From Flavobacterium sp. N2820 (GTDB lineage: Bacteria; Bacteroidota; Bacteroidia; Flavobacteriales; Flavobacteriaceae): a stretch of DNA of 64,000 nt. The notes below the pieces were generated by a model, which saw nothing but the letters and a program-made list of their open reading frames with translations, had not been told where the DNA came from and made no database searches. Both the position numbers and the translations under genes were made by a program. This document shows positions 41,752-50,989 of the stretch, piece after piece. The stretch's first letter is position 1; every line of letters begins with the position of its first letter. Location: NCBI RefSeq assembly GCF_025947285.1, contig NZ_CP110008.1, forward strand, positions 1,317,001 to 1,381,000. Direction: 5' to 3'.

Positions 41752-42819
41752 ATGAAGATACTTGTAGTCCAGCAAAAAATGATTGGTGACGTGCTGATTA
41801 GTTCTATGATTTGTGAAAATCTAAAGAAAGAATACCCTGATGCCCAAGTGGATTATTTAGTAAATTCATTTACAACTCCTGTTATAGAAAACAATCCGTT
41901 TATCGATAATGTAATTCTCTTTGAAGATAAATTTAGAGCGAATTACATTTCTTTTTTAAAGTTTTTACTGCAAATTAGACATGAAAAATATGATGTTGTA
42001 ATAGATCCGTATGCCAAATTAGAAAGCAGCTTGATTACCCTTTTTTCTGGTGCCTCAAAAAGAATTGGTTACCTTAATAAAGGATTAGGAATTGCCTATA
42101 ATCAAAAAGAAAAACACCATAATAAACCCAAATCTTATTATGGTTTAGCTATAGAAAGAAGAATTAATCTGTTTGAAAAATTAATCAAAAAAAAATCTAT
42201 TGATCCTTTTCCAAAATTGCATTTATTAGAGACTGAAAAAGCAGAAATGATTCCCGTTTTCAAACAACACGGAATTGATTTAACTTCTGAAAAAGTAATC
42301 ATGATTAGTATTTTGGGAAGTGAAGTAAGCAAAACATATCCTGAAGATTACATGGTGAAATTGATTGATTTTGTAGCAGAAAATTATGCTGTAAAAATTC
42401 TTTTTAATTACACCCCAAAGCAACACAAAGAAGCACTTTCAATCTACAATAAATGCCTTGAAAAAACAAAACAAAGTATTGTTCTTGATCTAATTGGTAG
42501 CGATTTGCGTTCATTTATCAAAATAATGCACCATTGCTCACTGATTATTGGGAATGATGGTGGTGCCGTTAATATTGCAAAAGCCTTAAAAAAACCATCG
42601 TTCACAATTTTTTCACCTTGGATAAAAAAGGAAAGTTGGAGTATTTTTGATGATGGAATCATTAATAAAGCAGTTCATTTAAACGATTACCAACCGGAAC
42701 TTTTTAAAGAGAAGAAAAGAAAAGAATTTCATGAAAATTATGCGTTTTATTATGATGCTTTTCAACCCGAATTTTTTATGAAAGAATTGGATGTATTCTT
42801 AAAAAACAATCTCAAATGA
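41752..42819 (+). CDS. Glycosyltransferase family 9 (heptosyltransferase-like)
   Basis: 355 residues with two Rossmann halves of GT-B fold: start MKILVVQQKMIGDVLISSMICENLKKEYPDAQVDYLV, and C-terminal SLIIGNDGGAVNIAKALKKPSFTIFSPW, the donor-binding motif of LPS heptosyltransferases. It probably adds a sugar to the LPS core or another surface glycan. It opens the glycan cluster; its TGA overlaps the next ATG (ATGA, 4 bases). Confidence 0.92.
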   Translation: MKILVVQQKMIGDVLISSMICENLKKEYPDAQVDYLVNSFTTPVIENNPFIDNVILFEDKFRANYISFLKFLLQIRHEKYDVVIDPYAKLESSLITLFSGASKRIGYLNKGLGIAYNQKEKHHNKPKSYYGLAIERRINLFEKLIKKKSIDPFPKLHLLETEKAEMIPVFKQHGIDLTSEKVIMISILGSEVSKTYPEDYMVKLIDFVAENYAVKILFNYTPKQHKEALSIYNKCLEKTKQSIVLDLIGSDLRSFIKIMHHCSLIIGNDGGAVNIAKALKKPSFTIFSPWIKKESWSIFDDGIINKAVHLNDYQPELFKEKKRKEFHENYAFYYDAFQPEFFMKELDVFLKNNLK

Positions 42820-43193
42820 AAACCATTTTAGTCGATGCATGGAATACTTTTGTAACTGAAGAAGGAATTAATTTAGACTTGAAAAAGTTGCTTGATTCTT
42901 ATCCAAATAACAAAATCATTTTAACCAATGCTACTGAAGAAGAACTCGTTAAATTTGGTATTGTAAATATGCCTTATCCTGTTTTTTCTTTAGCACACAA
43001 TCCGAACAAAACGGATGCAAATTACTTTGTAAAAATGCTACAGCATTTCAATTTAAAATCAGAGGATGTTGTTTATTTTGAACACAATGTGGACGCCGTT
43101 ACTTCAGCAAAATCGATAGGAATTTCAACTTTTCATTATAACAAACTAGAAAAATTAGATTATCTAACTACCTTTCTAAATTCAAACTTATAA
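42816..43193 (+). CDS. Small HAD-like protein
   Basis: 125 residues. It shows a reduced HAD layout: ILVDAWNTFV (nucleophile-type Asp), IILTNATEEE (motif II-like Thr) and DVVYFEHNVDAVTSAKSIGISTFHY (motif IV-like). The usual DxDxT is replaced by DAWNT and there is no cap domain. It may be a phosphatase for a cluster intermediate or an inactive relative. It overlaps the GT9 gene and is followed 9 bases later by licD. Confidence 0.75.
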   Translation: MKTILVDAWNTFVTEEGINLDLKKLLDSYPNNKIILTNATEEELVKFGIVNMPYPVFSLAHNPNKTDANYFVKMLQHFNLKSEDVVYFEHNVDAVTSAKSIGISTFHYNKLEKLDYLTTFLNSNL

Positions 43194-43202
43194 AACCTCA
43201 TT

Positions 43203-43784
43203 ATGTACGATATTACGCTTGAAGGAAAAAACATGCTTGTTGCTGAACGAATGCTTGAAAACATTGCTAAGATATTTAATTCATGCAACATTGAATATTG
43301 GATTGAAGGTGGAACACTTTTAGGAATAAGAAGAGAAAATCGTTTGTTACCATGGGATAATGATATCGATTTTTCGGTAAAATCGACACAAACTGAAAAA
43401 TTAGAAGGTTTTATAGGTGCTCTGAAAAAAGCGGGCTATAGAGTTAAAACAAGACATTTTGAGGTGTCTAATGATTTTTTTAAAGCGGGTACTTTACGCA
43501 TGATAAAAATTCGCGAAAAACGATTTTTTGGCTTATTAAAAGGAAAAGTTTGTGCTGATATTTTTATCAAATATCCTATCGAAGATAAACACTATTGGGA
43601 AATTGCCAATAAAACAAAGTTTGTTCCTTCCAAATTTTATGAAAACTTTGGAACCATTTCTTTCAAAGAATTTGATTACAGCACACCTGAATTAACAAAC
43701 GAATATTTAACGTATCGTTACGGTAACTGGCAAACACCAGTAAAAGATTGGAATACAGCAACAGATGATAAAGCCTTAGCTTAG
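43203..43784 (+). CDS. LicD-family phosphotransferase
   Basis: 193 residues with the LicD nucleotidyltransferase-fold signature: YWIEGGTLLGIRRENRLLPWDNDIDFSV (GG-Gx9-DxD). LicD proteins transfer phosphocholine or other phospho-alcohols from a CDP-activated donor to surface glycans. Two cytidylyltransferase-like genes next door could provide such donors. The stop codon overlaps that of the convergent TagD-like gene by 4 bases. Confidence 0.9.
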   Translation: MYDITLEGKNMLVAERMLENIAKIFNSCNIEYWIEGGTLLGIRRENRLLPWDNDIDFSVKSTQTEKLEGFIGALKKAGYRVKTRHFEVSNDFFKAGTLRMIKIREKRFFGLLKGKVCADIFIKYPIEDKHYWEIANKTKFVPSKFYENFGTISFKEFDYSTPELTNEYLTYRYGNWQTPVKDWNTATDDKALA

Positions 43785-44410
43785 GACTTATTGTCTAATT
43801 TTAGCGTTTGCTTTAAAATAGTACTACTCACATTTTCAGTATATGCAAAATATTCCACTGGACAAGAAGTTGCTGGAAATCTTCCTTTCCAATCATCACC
43901 TACTGAAATGGCGTCAATTTGGTATTCTTCTACCACTTTTTGCTTGTTTTTATCTACTTGCGGAATTACTTCATCTACATACTTAATGGCTTTCACTACA
44001 TTAATTCGTTCATGAAATGGAATAACAGGTAATCTCCCTTTTTCTTTTTCGATTAATTCATCTGTAGAAACACCAACGATAAGATAATCACACAGTTCTT
44101 TGGTTTTTTTCAAAATATTCAAATGACCATAATGAAAGATGTCAAAACAACCTGAAGTATACATTCTTCTATATTTTTTAGGTGTTTGTACTTCTTTAAC
44201 TTTGATTTCGTAGGTTTTGAAATTACTAATTTCTATGGTATAATTAGCCTTTTTAAATGCCTCATTTAACTCCGTTAGAATTGCAATTAGTTCGTCATCA
44301 TTTCCCGTAATTTTACTAATTAATAAAAAATCAAATGTTACTGTAGAATCTGATTTTACAGACCAATTAGGATATTTTGAGATAAACTTTTCGACAAATA
44401 CTGCTTCCAT
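43781..44410 (-). CDS. TagD-like cytidylyltransferase with N-terminal extension
   Basis: 209 residues. Residues ~80-209 match the glycerol-3-phosphate/choline-phosphate cytidylyltransferase fold: RRMYTSGCFDIFHYGHLNIL (HxGH), LIVGVSTDELIEKEKG, RINVVKAIKYVDEVIP and ISVGDDWKGRF. The family's RTEGISTT is altered to YTENVSST. The first ~75 residues are an extra alpha+beta segment I do not recognise (KFISKYPNWSVKSDSTVTFDF). It probably makes a CDP-activated alcohol for LicD or the CDP-glycerol-type transferase nearby. Confidence 0.88.
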   Translation of the reverse strand: MEAVFVEKFISKYPNWSVKSDSTVTFDFLLISKITGNDDELIAILTELNEAFKKANYTIEISNFKTYEIKVKEVQTPKKYRRMYTSGCFDIFHYGHLNILKKTKELCDYLIVGVSTDELIEKEKGRLPVIPFHERINVVKAIKYVDEVIPQVDKNKQKVVEEYQIDAISVGDDWKGRFPATSCPVEYFAYTENVSSTILKQTLKLDNKS

Positions 44411-44509
44411 AAATGAATTAAAATTTCACATTTTATAACTTGACAAATTTAGACAAAGATTTGAGTTATAAAATCAAAAAAAATACTTTTCGTAAATAAA
44501 AAATAAAGT

Positions 44510-44517
44510 TACCTTTG
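44510..44517 (+). promoter_or_regulatory. -7 box for the LicC-like gene
   Basis: TACCTTTG, a full match to TAnnTTTG, 28 bases before the start codon at 44546. Confidence 0.5.
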
Positions 44518-44545
44518 AAATTCGTTTTTTAAAACCAAAAAAAAT

Positions 44546-45226
44546 ATGAAAATAGTAATTCTCGCGGCTGGAATTGGCTCAAGATTAGGAAATCCATTTC
44601 CAAAACCATTAACGCCTTTGAAAAATGGCAAGAGTATTATGGAAACACAAATTGACAACATTTCGTCAAAATATGATATTGATGATATTAATGTTGTTAT
44701 TGGTTTTAAAAAAGATTTAATTATGGAACGTTTTCCAGAATTAACCTACATATACAATCCTTTTTTTGACCAAACCAATACATCAAAAAGTTTAGTAAGA
44801 GCTTTAAAAAAATACAGAAAAAGTAGTGTTTTATGGTTTAATGGCGATGTTGTTTTTGATGGAAAACTACTCGATATTTTAAATCCTTACATCGAATCTA
44901 ACACTTCATTTGTTGCGGTAAACACCAGTAAAGTAGCCGATGAAGAAGTAAAATACACTTTAAAAGATGGTTTTATTGCGGAATTGTCTAAAACGGTAAA
45001 AAATGGTTTAGGAGAAGCCGTAGGAATCAACTTCATCTCTTCTAATGATATTCAAGCTTTTATTAATCGTTTAGAGGAATGTGATGTGAATGATTATTTT
45101 GAAAGAGGATTAGAATTAGCTATTGAAAAAGACAATATTAAAATTCAAGCCGTTGATATTTCAAAATACAATTGTATGGAAATTGATTTTGTTGAAGATT
45201 TAGAAAACGTAAACAAATTATTCTAA
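44546..45226 (+). CDS. LicC/NTP-transferase-like sugar- or alcohol-phosphate nucleotidyltransferase
   Basis: 226 residues with the nucleotidyltransferase start MKIVILAAGIGSRLGNPFPKPLTPL and a metal-binding LWFNGDVVFDG. The size and the ending YNCMEIDFVEDLENVNKLF fit CTP:phosphocholine cytidylyltransferases of the LicC type, among others. It stands 2 bases before the CDP-glycerol-type transferase gene and is certainly co-transcribed with it. Confidence 0.88.
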   Translation: MKIVILAAGIGSRLGNPFPKPLTPLKNGKSIMETQIDNISSKYDIDDINVVIGFKKDLIMERFPELTYIYNPFFDQTNTSKSLVRALKKYRKSSVLWFNGDVVFDGKLLDILNPYIESNTSFVAVNTSKVADEEVKYTLKDGFIAELSKTVKNGLGEAVGINFISSNDIQAFINRLEECDVNDYFERGLELAIEKDNIKIQAVDISKYNCMEIDFVEDLENVNKLF

Positions 45227-45228
45227 TC

Positions 45229-46266
45229 ATGAAGTGTGTCTTGTTTTGTCAAAATAATTATGCTTTTGGGATTTTAGAACCCATTAAAACGTATTTAACT
45301 GATAACGGGCACGAATATATTTGGTATGTAAATCCAAAAATCATTCAAGATTATCCTTATACAAACGAGCCTCATACTAGTTCTATTGGAGCATTAATGT
45401 CGTATCAAAGTGATGCTATTTTTGTACCTGGAAATGAAGTGCCGCATTATTTACGTGGTGTAAAAGTTCAGGTTTTTCATGGCTTAGCAGGTGAAAAAAA
45501 AGGGCATTTTAGAATACGTCATTATTTTGATTTATATTTAACACAAGGACCCTTTTTTACCAAAAAATTTATTGCATTCAAAAACAAATACAAAGATTTT
45601 GAAGTCATTGAAACTGGTTGGCCTAAACTAGATGTTTACGGAACTCAAAAAGCTAAATACGAAGCAGAGAAACAAACACTTTTACTGCAAAATAATGCGA
45701 CAAAAGTATTGCTTTATGCACCTACATTTTCCCCAAAACTAACTTCGGCACCTCATTTAGTTGATCAAATCAAGGCCTTAGCAACCCATCATCCGGATTA
45801 TCTAATTTTATTAAAATTTCATCCGTTGATGGCTGAAAATTGGTTAGAAGTGTATCGAAAATTAGCGCAAGAAACACCCAATATTATTTTCGAAACCGAA
45901 AAAAACATTATTAAGTTTCTTTTGATGGCAGATGTGATGATAAGTGATACTTCATCTGTTATTTATGAATTTTTATTATTAGACAAACCCGTCATTACTT
46001 TTAAAAATATTTCAGAAAATATTGTTTGGGAAAACAGTTTTGACTACCACCAATTAGGACAATTAGTAGCACGAAACTTAACAGATGATCCATTTGCGAA
46101 AACGAGACAAGAAATCTATAATAACTATCATCCATACAATGATGGAAAATCGGCAGAGCGGATGGTAAAAGCAGTAGAAGATTATATCAAAAGAAATGGT
46201 GTGCCAAAAAAGCGGAAATTATCTTTATTTAGAAGGTATAAAATCAATAAAATGTTTAAACTATAA
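45229..46266 (+). CDS. CDP-glycerol glycerophosphotransferase family protein
   Basis: 345 residues with the TagB/TagF-type transferase pattern: VFHGLAGEKKGHFRIRHYFDLYLTQGPFFTKKF, VLLYAPTFSPKL, LLKFHPLM and ISDTSSVIYEFLLLDKPVITF. In Gram-positives these polymerise teichoic acid; in a Gram-negative they add phospho-glycerol or similar groups to surface glycans. It lacks a signal peptide. The last 6 bases overlap the convergent GT2 gene. Confidence 0.92.
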   Translation: MKCVLFCQNNYAFGILEPIKTYLTDNGHEYIWYVNPKIIQDYPYTNEPHTSSIGALMSYQSDAIFVPGNEVPHYLRGVKVQVFHGLAGEKKGHFRIRHYFDLYLTQGPFFTKKFIAFKNKYKDFEVIETGWPKLDVYGTQKAKYEAEKQTLLLQNNATKVLLYAPTFSPKLTSAPHLVDQIKALATHHPDYLILLKFHPLMAENWLEVYRKLAQETPNIIFETEKNIIKFLLMADVMISDTSSVIYEFLLLDKPVITFKNISENIVWENSFDYHQLGQLVARNLTDDPFAKTRQEIYNNYHPYNDGKSAERMVKAVEDYIKRNGVPKKRKLSLFRRYKINKMFKL

Positions 46267-47073
46267 TTTTTCGATTCCGTTTTTGATTTTGATGATGTTG
46301 TGCTTGCTATTGTAATTTCTAATTTCAAGGTTTTTATTCCATTCTTCCTGACTAAAATAGCCTCTTTCATGGTCTAAATGAATACAAATTGCTGCGTATC
46401 GAATTTGTTTGGATAAAATCCCTAAATTAAATAAACGTTCCCCTAATTCTCTATCCAAACCACCGTATTTCATGTCTTCATTAAAACCGTTTACGGCTAA
46501 TAAATCCTTTTTAAAACAAGAGGTATTGTGCCCATTGAATGTTTTTTTTGTTGGTGTTATCCAATTCATAAAACTTGCAAAAAGACTAATTTTAGTTAGT
46601 TTAGACAATTTAAAACTGATTTTGAGACCGTTTTGAATTAACCAAAAAACAGAAAAAGACTCTTGTTTTTTAATATTTTCTGCTGTAATCAACTTTGAAA
46701 CCGCCATGGGCAATTTGAAATACCCACCCGAAAGAAAATAGCCTTCTTCTTTGTGTTTTAAATGTTGCGCAACAAAATCTTTTCTTGGAATACAATCACC
46801 ATCAGTAAAAAGCAAATAATCGGTATTGGTTTTTAGAATGGCTTTATTCAATATTTTGCATTTTTGAAAACCTGCATCAGGTTGCCAAACATGTATGATT
46901 GAATGCTTAAATTTAGATGAAAAAGAAGCAATAACTTCTTGTGTTTTTTCAGTCGAACCATCATCTGCAATTACTACTTCAAAATCCTTCTCGGTTTGGT
47001 TGCAGTAACCTTCGAGAACTTTTGCAAGCCATTCTTCCGAATTGTAAGTAGTAATAATAACAGATACTTTCAT
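46261..47073 (-). CDS. Glycosyltransferase family 2
   Basis: 270 residues. GT-A fold: SVIITTYNSEEWLAKVLEGY, VVIADDGSTEKT, and LLFTDGDCIPRKDFV with its DxD-type motif. The second half has GHNTSCFKKDLLAVNGFNEDMKYGGLDRELGERL, the galactosyltransferase-type C-terminal module. It likely extends the surface glycan. It begins 24 bases after the kinase-like gene on the same strand. Confidence 0.94.
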   Translation of the reverse strand: MKVSVIITTYNSEEWLAKVLEGYCNQTEKDFEVVIADDGSTEKTQEVIASFSSKFKHSIIHVWQPDAGFQKCKILNKAILKTNTDYLLFTDGDCIPRKDFVAQHLKHKEEGYFLSGGYFKLPMAVSKLITAENIKKQESFSVFWLIQNGLKISFKLSKLTKISLFASFMNWITPTKKTFNGHNTSCFKKDLLAVNGFNEDMKYGGLDRELGERLFNLGILSKQIRYAAICIHLDHERGYFSQEEWNKNLEIRNYNSKHNIIKIKNGIEKL

Positions 47074-47097
47074 CTAATGAATTAAAAAGTGAAAATA

Positions 47098-47862
47098 CTA
47101 CTTTTTCCAGAACTTTAATTTCTTTTTTAGTCTTTTTTTTCTGTAAAACTGATGTTGAAATTCTTGTGTAGCTTTCCACATGGCATTGAAAACCATTTCT
47201 TTATTTTCTCCAGACAATTTTGCATACTCATCACTCATAATCGCAATGATATCCTCGCTTGAAGTTAATTTAGAAAAATTTTTCATGCGTTCTTCAAAAG
47301 TTAACTTCTTATCAAAATTAGTTCTATTTAAGTCTACCAAATAAAAAGCATATTGTCCATTCCCTAAATCTTTGATTAAAGTATTACCTGTAGAATGGTC
47401 AATAAATTCAATATTGGCTTGGTGTAATTTATAAGTGAACGCAACAAATTGTCTTAAAACAGTTTCTTTTTTTACTTCATCTTCCATTTTCAATAGTTCT
47501 CGGTATCTAAAATCGCTCTTTAGAAACTCGCTAACATAGTAACTATCGTTTAATCCTAAACCATCAAAATTTTCATAGTAAGCAATTGGTTTTGGTGTTC
47601 CTATTCCTTTTTCTAATAACAATTTTGCATATTCAAAAGAACGCTTTGCTTTACTTTTCCGAAAATATGTATACATTATTTTATTAAAAAGATGCGGTTT
47701 TTTGAACGCTTTAATACAAATTGTACTGTCTTGTAAATCAAAAATCTTGATGCTATTTCTATTTCCTTCATAAATAAAAGTTCCTAAATTGTAGTAGTTA
47801 ATAACACAATTTTCGATAACTTCTTTTTTTGTAATGTATTCGGGATTAAAAGTACTTTTCAT
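47098..47862 (-). CDS. LPS kinase (InaA/KdkA-type)
   Basis: 254 residues from MKSTFNPEYITKKEVIENC (an upstream Met six codons earlier is less likely). It has a protein-kinase-like fold with IDHSTGNTL in the catalytic loop and FYLVDLNRTNF as the metal-binding DLN motif, as in Kdo and heptose kinases that phosphorylate the LPS inner core. Co-transcribed with the GT2 gene. It supports LPS rather than a wall polymer as the target of this cluster. Confidence 0.88.
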   Translation of the reverse strand: MKSTFNPEYITKKEVIENCVINYYNLGTFIYEGNRNSIKIFDLQDSTICIKAFKKPHLFNKIMYTYFRKSKAKRSFEYAKLLLEKGIGTPKPIAYYENFDGLGLNDSYYVSEFLKSDFRYRELLKMEDEVKKETVLRQFVAFTYKLHQANIEFIDHSTGNTLIKDLGNGQYAFYLVDLNRTNFDKKLTFEERMKNFSKLTSSEDIIAIMSDEYAKLSGENKEMVFNAMWKATQEFQHQFYRKKRLKKKLKFWKK

Positions 47863-47945
47863 AATGCGAAAATAAAACAATGTTGGCTATTTACCTTCAA
47901 ATATAAAATAATTTATAGTTTTGTAGTATTAAAAAAAAATCATTC

Positions 47946-48839
47946 ATGAATATCTTCAAATCCATAAAACGAAATTTAAATAAACGTAGTGTTATAAATT
48001 CTGTTTTAGAAGCCACCCAAGAAAATAAGGATGTAGTAAATATTCATAGAATCGACAAAAAAAATATTGGCGATTTTTACTGTGCGCCGCATCATTATTT
48101 TGATGTTTTAAAAGGTAAAAGTCTAGATATTTTTGATTATAAGAGTGAAGACAAAGCGATACGAACACATTTTATTAATGAAATTTCAGAACATTCTTTA
48201 ATTATAGGTGGTGGCGGTTTATTGAATCGTGATGGTTTTGTGATGCAAATGAAAATGTTCGAAAAACTGACCGATAAAGGAAAAAAAATAGTTCTTTGGG
48301 GCGTTGGTCATAATGAAAAATCGCCAAAAACTTATGGTAAAGTTTCAAAATACAATATAGACATTAATAAATTTGGATTGGTTGGAACGAGAGATTACAA
48401 CATGCCAGGCGAATATGTACCTTGTGTGAGTTGTATGCATCCTATTTTTGATCAAAAATTTGAAGTCAAAAATGAAGTTGGGGTTGTTTTTCATAAAGAC
48501 ACACTGAAGAAAGAAGATATTACGAAAAAGTATCAAAATTTTGCCACCTCATCTAACACTACTAATTTAGAAGATTTAATTGAATTCATTGGCAGTTCAG
48601 AAAACATCATTACCGATAGTTATCATACAATGTATTGGGCAATGCTAATGGAAAAGAAAGTTATTGCAATACCTAATTCTTCAAAATTTTATGATTTTAA
48701 ACACCAACCTATCATTTCAACTTTTGATGATGCACTAAATTATCTCAATAAAGGAACAACTTATGATGGTCTTTTGACAGAATGTAGAGAAAGTAATCTT
48801 AAATTTGCAGAAAAAGCATTCAATTATTTAAATCTTTAA
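47946..48839 (+). CDS. Polysaccharide pyruvyl transferase family protein
   Basis: 297 residues. Features: NIHRIDKKNIGDFYCAPHHYF near the start, HSLIIGGGGLLNRDGF, VLWGVGHNEKSP and IITDSYHTMYWAMLMEKKVIAIPNSSKFYDF. This is the pyruvyl transferase (WcaK/CsaB) pattern. Such enzymes add ketal pyruvate to exopolysaccharide or wall glycans. Its TAA is one base before the tsaC start. Confidence 0.9.
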   Translation: MNIFKSIKRNLNKRSVINSVLEATQENKDVVNIHRIDKKNIGDFYCAPHHYFDVLKGKSLDIFDYKSEDKAIRTHFINEISEHSLIIGGGGLLNRDGFVMQMKMFEKLTDKGKKIVLWGVGHNEKSPKTYGKVSKYNIDINKFGLVGTRDYNMPGEYVPCVSCMHPIFDQKFEVKNEVGVVFHKDTLKKEDITKKYQNFATSSNTTNLEDLIEFIGSSENIITDSYHTMYWAMLMEKKVIAIPNSSKFYDFKHQPIISTFDDALNYLNKGTTYDGLLTECRESNLKFAEKAFNYLNL

Positions 48840-48840
48840 A

Positions 48841-49407
48841 ATGGATATCAATACCGAAGTACACAACGCATACGAAGTAATCAAAAACGGAGGAATAATA
48901 CTTTACCCAACTGATACTGTATGGGGAATTGGCTGTGATGCTACTAATGAAGAAGCGGTAAAAAAAATCTATGCTTTAAAACAACGTGAAGAAAGCAAAA
49001 GTATGATTGTTTTAATGAATGGAGAACGCATGATGTACACTGTTTTCAAAGACATTCCTGAAGTAGCATGGCAAATTTTAGATTTATCGGAACGACCAAC
49101 GACTTTAATTTTAGATAAACCTCGAAATGTTGCCAAAAATATTATTGCTGAAGACAACACGTTAGGGGTTAGAATCGTTACCGAACCTTTTTGCTTTAAA
49201 TTGATGGAACGTATGAAAAAACCATTGGTTTCTACATCCGCAAATATATCGGGAATGTTTACTCCAAAAACTTTTAAAGAAATTAGTCCCGAAATTATAA
49301 AAGGTGTGGACTATGTAGTAAATTTGCAGCACGATAAAGTTTGCAAAAATCCTTCTACAATTATTAAATTAGGTTTAGATAGCCAAGTAAAAGTGATTCG
49401 CAAATAA
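48841..49407 (+). CDS. tsaC: L-threonylcarbamoyladenylate synthase (TsaC/Sua5 family)
   Basis: 188 residues. It forms threonylcarbamoyl-AMP for the t6A modification of tRNAs. Motifs: GGIILYPTDTVWGIGCDATNEEAVKKIYALKQRE, SKSMIVLMN, PTTLILDKP and LVSTSANISG. The length is that of the short (TsaC) form, without the extra Sua5 domain. Co-transcribed with the pyruvyl transferase gene by position. Confidence 0.96.
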   Translation: MDINTEVHNAYEVIKNGGIILYPTDTVWGIGCDATNEEAVKKIYALKQREESKSMIVLMNGERMMYTVFKDIPEVAWQILDLSERPTTLILDKPRNVAKNIIAEDNTLGVRIVTEPFCFKLMERMKKPLVSTSANISGMFTPKTFKEISPEIIKGVDYVVNLQHDKVCKNPSTIIKLGLDSQVKVIRK

Positions 49408-49499
49408 ATGTGCCAATATTTCGATTTGTCAATTAGCCAATAATGTTGTTTGCTATGAGATTGGCACATTGACTAATTGTCAAATTGACTAATTAAAAA
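49408..49499. repeat. Inverted-repeat spacer with GTGCCAAT / ATTGGCAC
   Basis: AATGTGCCAAT near the left end and ATTGGCACATT near 49461 form inverted arms, followed by TTGACTAATTGTCAAATTGAC-type repeats. A related spacer occurs at 61064-61166. Confidence 0.65.
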
Positions 49500-50915
49500 A
49501 TGAATTACACACAACATTTAGAACATAACATCTTCAAAATCATTTCGCAAGCAGCTCAAGAACTCCACTTAGAATGTTACGTAATTGGTGGTTTTGTACG
49601 CGATATTTTACTTGAACGAGACCATAAAAAAGACATTGATATTGTTGCTGTTGGCAGTGGTATTGAACTGGCTTTAAAAGTTTCAGAATTGATTCCATTT
49701 CATCCAAAAGTACAAGTTTTTAAAAACTATGGAACAGCAATGTTGCGCTATGATGACATTGATGTAGAATTTGTGGGTGCTCGAAAAGAATCGTACACTC
49801 ACGATAGCCGAAATCCTTTAGTAGAAAACGGCACGCTAAAAGATGACCAAGAACGAAGAGATTTCACTATAAATGCTTTGGCTTTTTCATTGAATACTAA
49901 AAATTTTGGTGAATTAGTAGATCCATTTAATGGTGTGGAAGATTTAAAAAACAAAATCATCAAAACACCTTTAAGTCCAGACATTACGTATTCAGATGAT
50001 CCGTTGCGCATGATGCGTGCAATTCGTTTTGCCACGCAACTAAATTTTGAGATTGAATCTGAATCATTAAAAGCTATCACAAAAAATAAAGACCGAATCA
50101 ATATTATCTCAGGCGAACGAATTGTGGATGAAATGCACAAAATTTTGGCTTCTGAAAAACCTTCGATTGGATTTTTACATTTGTATCAAACGGGCTTATT
50201 AGACCTCATTTTACCTGAATTGACCGCTTTGAATAATGTTGAAGAAGTAGAAGGTCATACGCACAAAAACAATTTTTATCACACGTTAGAAGTAGTAGAT
50301 AATATTTGTCCAAATACGGATGACGTTTGGTTACGCTGGTCGGCATTATTACATGATATTGGCAAAGCTCCAACGAAAAGATTCAACAAAAAACAAGGTT
50401 GGACGTTTCATGGACATGAATTTTTAGGTGGAAAAATGGTCAAAAAAATATTTGAACGTTTGCACATGCCTTTGAATCATAAAATGAAATTTGTTCAAAA
50501 AATGGTCATGATGAGTTCGCGTCCTATTGTAATTGCAGAAGATATTGTTACCGATAGCGCTGTTCGTCGATTGGTTTTTGATGCAGGTGAAGATATCGAT
50601 AGTTTGATGACCTTATGTAAAGCAGACATCACCACAAAAAATCCAAAGAAATTCCAGAAATACCATAAGAACTTCGACATTGTTAAACAGAAAATTGTGG
50701 AAGTGGAAGAAAAAGACCGCGTTCGTGTGTTTCAACCACCTATTTCGGGCGAAGAAATCATGGAATTATTTGGTTTAAAACCTTGTAGAGAAATAGGGAT
50801 TTTGAAAGAAGCGGTTAAAGAAGCCATTTTAGAGGGTGACATCCCTAATGAATATGAACCTGCGAAAGAATTTATTTTAAAAAGAGCAGAAAAATTAGGA
50901 TTGAAAAAAGTATAA
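49500..50915 (+). CDS. cca: CCA-adding tRNA nucleotidyltransferase with HD domain
   Basis: 471 residues, class II CCA-adding/poly(A) polymerase family. The head has VIGGFVRDILLERDHKKDIDIV (GG..VRD and DxD), then RRDFTINALAF and PLRMMRAIRFA. The C-terminal part has an HD domain (LLHDIGKAPTKRF, HGHEFLGGKMV). It adds or repairs the 3' CCA of tRNAs; that fits the tRNA-Ala in this window, whose CCA is not fully encoded. Confidence 0.96.
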   Translation: MNYTQHLEHNIFKIISQAAQELHLECYVIGGFVRDILLERDHKKDIDIVAVGSGIELALKVSELIPFHPKVQVFKNYGTAMLRYDDIDVEFVGARKESYTHDSRNPLVENGTLKDDQERRDFTINALAFSLNTKNFGELVDPFNGVEDLKNKIIKTPLSPDITYSDDPLRMMRAIRFATQLNFEIESESLKAITKNKDRINIISGERIVDEMHKILASEKPSIGFLHLYQTGLLDLILPELTALNNVEEVEGHTHKNNFYHTLEVVDNICPNTDDVWLRWSALLHDIGKAPTKRFNKKQGWTFHGHEFLGGKMVKKIFERLHMPLNHKMKFVQKMVMMSSRPIVIAEDIVTDSAVRRLVFDAGEDIDSLMTLCKADITTKNPKKFQKYHKNFDIVKQKIVEVEEKDRVRVFQPPISGEEIMELFGLKPCREIGILKEAVKEAILEGDIPNEYEPAKEFILKRAEKLGLKKV

Positions 50916-50989
50916 AATTTATAATCTGTTAAAGCACTTTTCAAATGAGCATTACGTAAATTTGGGGTGCTTTTTGAATATCAAGAAAA

